Part shown: positions 14,006 through 15,333 of the stretch, in pieces | How the letters are laid out: each line of letters starts with the position of its first letter | Numbering within the stretch: the stretch's first letter is position 1 | DNA from: an uncultured Mycoplasmatota bacterium | GTDB lineage: Bacteria > Bacillota_I > Bacilli_A > RF39 > UBA660 | Reading direction: 5' to 3' | Length of the DNA stretch: 15,333 bases | NCBI GenBank assembly: GCA_900551925.1 | Contig: URXR01000026.1 | Location: 1-15,333 of the forward strand | Translations under genes and position numbers: made by a program | The notes under the pieces: model-generated | What the model saw: the letters and a program-made list of their open reading frames with translations, nothing else | Told to the model about the DNA's origin: nothing | The model's database searches: none

Positions 14006-14008
14006 TTA
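13982..14008. repeat. IS right inverted repeat
   Basis: Complement reads TAAAGTATACAACTAAGGGG and onward to TTTTCT, matching the left end (12622-12649) at all but a few positions with a 1-nt gap. Confidence 0.85.
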
Positions 14009-14011
14009 AGT
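14009..14011. repeat. Right copy of IS target-site duplication (AGT)
   Basis: AGT, identical to 12619-12621. Joining the flanks across the IS gives GGTCAAGT followed by ATAGCAG, a plausible uninterrupted leader for the downstream gene. Confidence 0.6.
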
Positions 14012-14045
14012 ATAGCAGACTAAAACTAAGAAAGTAGTGGTAAAA

Positions 14046-15333
14046 ATGAAGATAAAAAATAAAATTTTTGCTAATAAAAAAGAGCTTGGGGGGGGGTACT
14101 TTACTAATCTTTTAAACAAAGATTTAAGAGAAATAAATAAAATATATTTATCATTAATAAGCGTAGGAATAATATGTTTAGGAATATATCTAGGAATAAA
14201 TATAACAAAAACATCTTATGCTCTTTTTAGTGCAAGTATAAAAGGAGAAAAAACCATAGAAGTAGTAGTAGACACATTATTAAACAAGACTACAATATTT
14301 AATTATACAGGAACTTCTCAAGAATACGAAGTACCAAAAGATGGCTATTATTATATAGAACTAGCTGGTGCTCAAGGAGGAGGACCTGATTTGTCTTTAG
14401 GAGCAAAAACAAGTGGATATATATATTTAGAACAAGGAGAAAAATTATATTTTTATGTAGGACAAAAAGGAACAGATAGTAATACAAATTGCAGAAGTAC
14501 AGGTTATGAGTTTAATGGAGGAGGTATAGCAAAGCCAGCAAGAAGTGGAATATGTGGCCCAAGTGGAGGAGGAGCAACAGATGTAAGATTAGTAGGAGGT
14601 TCCTGGGATGATACTTCATCATTAATAAGTCGAATAATGGTTGCTGGAGCCGGTGGTGGGAGAGCAGAATCGAGCACCTATACTCAAGGTTACGGTGGAA
14701 CATTATATGGAGGAGATCCAATATTTTCAACTTACCAAAGTAACATAGGAAATGGAGGGACTCAAACAGGCGGAGGAGCAGCGCCAACAAAAGGCTCAAG
14801 TGCTCAATCAAATGGAACAGCAGGATCCTTTGGGAAAGGAGGATTCGGTGGAGCAAGTCATGCAACTAATGCAGATACAGGAGGAGGCTCAGGAGGAGGT
14901 TCTGGATATTATGGAGGAAGTGGGGCTTCAGGGCTTTCGAATGGAACATGGCCAGGAGGTGGAGGTTCTTCTTATATTTCAGGATATGCCGGAGTAAATA
15001 GTGTCGAAGAAAGTACTAGCATAAAACATACAAACCAAACACTTCATTATAGTGGTAAATATTTTATTGGTGGCAAAATGCTAGCAGACCAAAATGAAGG
15101 AAATGGATATGCTAAAATAACTTATGTAAGAGAAAAACCTGAAAAGAAAACTACTAAATTAGATAATGTAAGATATATAAAAAATTGTATAAGTTATAAT
15201 AGTGCTAATAATCAAAATCATTGGGATGAGATACAAGCAATATATGAGGGAGAAAACATAGCCAAAGGAAAAAGTGTGACAGGAACGTATCCAGAAGCTA
15301 ATTCAACAACTTATTCATATAAAAATATAGTAG
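14046..15333 (+). CDS. Large membrane-anchored glycine-rich surface protein, partial (3' end outside window)
   Basis: One frame stays open from ATG 14046 to the window end (429 codons). N-terminus: a charged tail, GGG at 15-17 encoded by nine G, then a membrane helix at about 33-50 (YLSLISVGIICLGIYLGI) and KTSYALFSASIKG. From about 85 to 360 is a glycine-rich domain resembling the ALK/LTK-type glycine-rich domain (Pfam Gly_rich): FNYTGTSQEYEVPKDGYYYIEL, AGAQGGG, VAGAGGGR, repeated GGxG, ending GNGYAKITYV. Two cysteines (C150, C170) could form a disulfide. Residues 372-429 (NVRYIKNCISYNSANNQ, HWDEIQAIYEGENIAKGKSV) look like the start of a discoidin-type carbohydrate-binding domain. The ribosome binding site is weak (GTGG at 14037). 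Role at the cell surface is inferred; the IS lies directly upstream. Confidence 0.8.
   Translation, partial: MKIKNKIFANKKELGGGYFTNLLNKDLREINKIYLSLISVGIICLGIYLGINITKTSYALFSASIKGEKTIEVVVDTLLNKTTIFNYTGTSQEYEVPKDGYYYIELAGAQGGGPDLSLGAKTSGYIYLEQGEKLYFYVGQKGTDSNTNCRSTGYEFNGGGIAKPARSGICGPSGGGATDVRLVGGSWDDTSSLISRIMVAGAGGGRAESSTYTQGYGGTLYGGDPIFSTYQSNIGNGGTQTGGGAAPTKGSSAQSNGTAGSFGKGGFGGASHATNADTGGGSGGGSGYYGGSGASGLSNGTWPGGGGSSYISGYAGVNSVEESTSIKHTNQTLHYSGKYFIGGKMLADQNEGNGYAKITYVREKPEKKTTKLDNVRYIKNCISYNSANNQNHWDEIQAIYEGENIAKGKSVTGTYPEANSTTYSYKNIV
14088..14096 (+). repeat. G9 homopolymer in the surface-protein gene
   Basis: Nine consecutive G form exactly codons 15-17 in frame. G10 gives a stop after VLY, and G8 gives a stop after a short run (TLLIF), so length changes by one switch the protein off. 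In such AT-rich DNA this is a striking tract and a classic slipped-strand site. Confidence 0.75.

Larger units (their letters stand above)
12622..14008 (-). mobile_element. Complete IS3-family insertion sequence, 1387 bp
   Basis: Two overlapping minus-strand genes (orfA with an HTH, orfB with a DDE integrase core) lie between imperfect inverted repeats, 12622-12649 and 13982-14008, with a 3-bp AGT duplication outside. The repeats begin TAAAGTA and contain ACAA and five G. The left end holds a terminator facing inward transcription, and the right end holds an outward promoter and a phased repeat array. With the short target duplication still visible and both ORFs open, the insertion looks recent. 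I cannot name the element. Confidence 0.88.

Noticed and set aside
14299..14865. Leucine-rich minus-strand ORFs (14299-14487 and 14512-14865)
   Set aside because: They are antisense reflections of the glycine-rich repeat coding on the plus strand.
14752..14997. Plus-strand 81-residue ORF
   Set aside because: It is out of frame with the open 429-codon gene and is a by-product of its GGA-rich codons.

Overview
The window is AT-rich DNA from a Gram-positive, walled bacterium of the Firmicutes/Bacilli type, plausibly an uncultured gut lineage (inference). The support is: strong AAGGAGG-type ribosome binding sites, TATAAT and TGnTATAAT promoters, short intergenic gaps, hairpin-plus-T terminators, the standard code (TGA stops, TGG for Trp), a SpoVB-like flippase, a secreted D-Ala-D-Ala carboxypeptidase and asd. 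No rRNA, tRNA or CRISPR array is visible.

Layout. 1-1402: a promoter, a 12-codon leader ORF and an intrinsic terminator precede two tandem GNAT acetyltransferases, arranged like an inducible attenuator. 1400-3893 (minus strand): a SpoVB/MATE-type flippase and an unrecognised coiled-coil protein. 3924-8382 (plus strand): queA, a flavin-reductase-like gene, tgt and proS, i.e. queuosine tRNA modification followed by prolyl-tRNA synthetase. 8391-9620 (minus strand): a D,D-carboxypeptidase. 9736-12468 (plus strand): an unrecognised 310-residue protein, aspartate-semialdehyde dehydrogenase and a Fic-domain protein. 12622-14008: a complete IS3-family element with inverted repeats, a 3-bp AGT target duplication and a likely -1 frameshift site between orfA and orfB. 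14046-15333: the 5' part of a large membrane-anchored glycine-rich surface protein that continues past the window.

How the parts work together. QueA and Tgt are successive enzymes for the queuosine wobble modification. Asd and the D,D-carboxypeptidase both serve the cell wall (DAP or lysine supply, and peptidoglycan trimming). The most striking region is the right end. The IS has landed between a good promoter (12564-12592) and the surface-protein gene that the promoter probably once drove. The IS left end carries a terminator facing that promoter, and its right end carries an outward promoter aimed at the surface gene. The surface gene has nine consecutive G at codons 15-17; loss or gain of one G gives a stop within a few codons, so the gene looks phase-variable. 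The second notable region is the leader-peptide attenuator at 71-211.

All function calls are from reading motifs. No database search or folding program was run.
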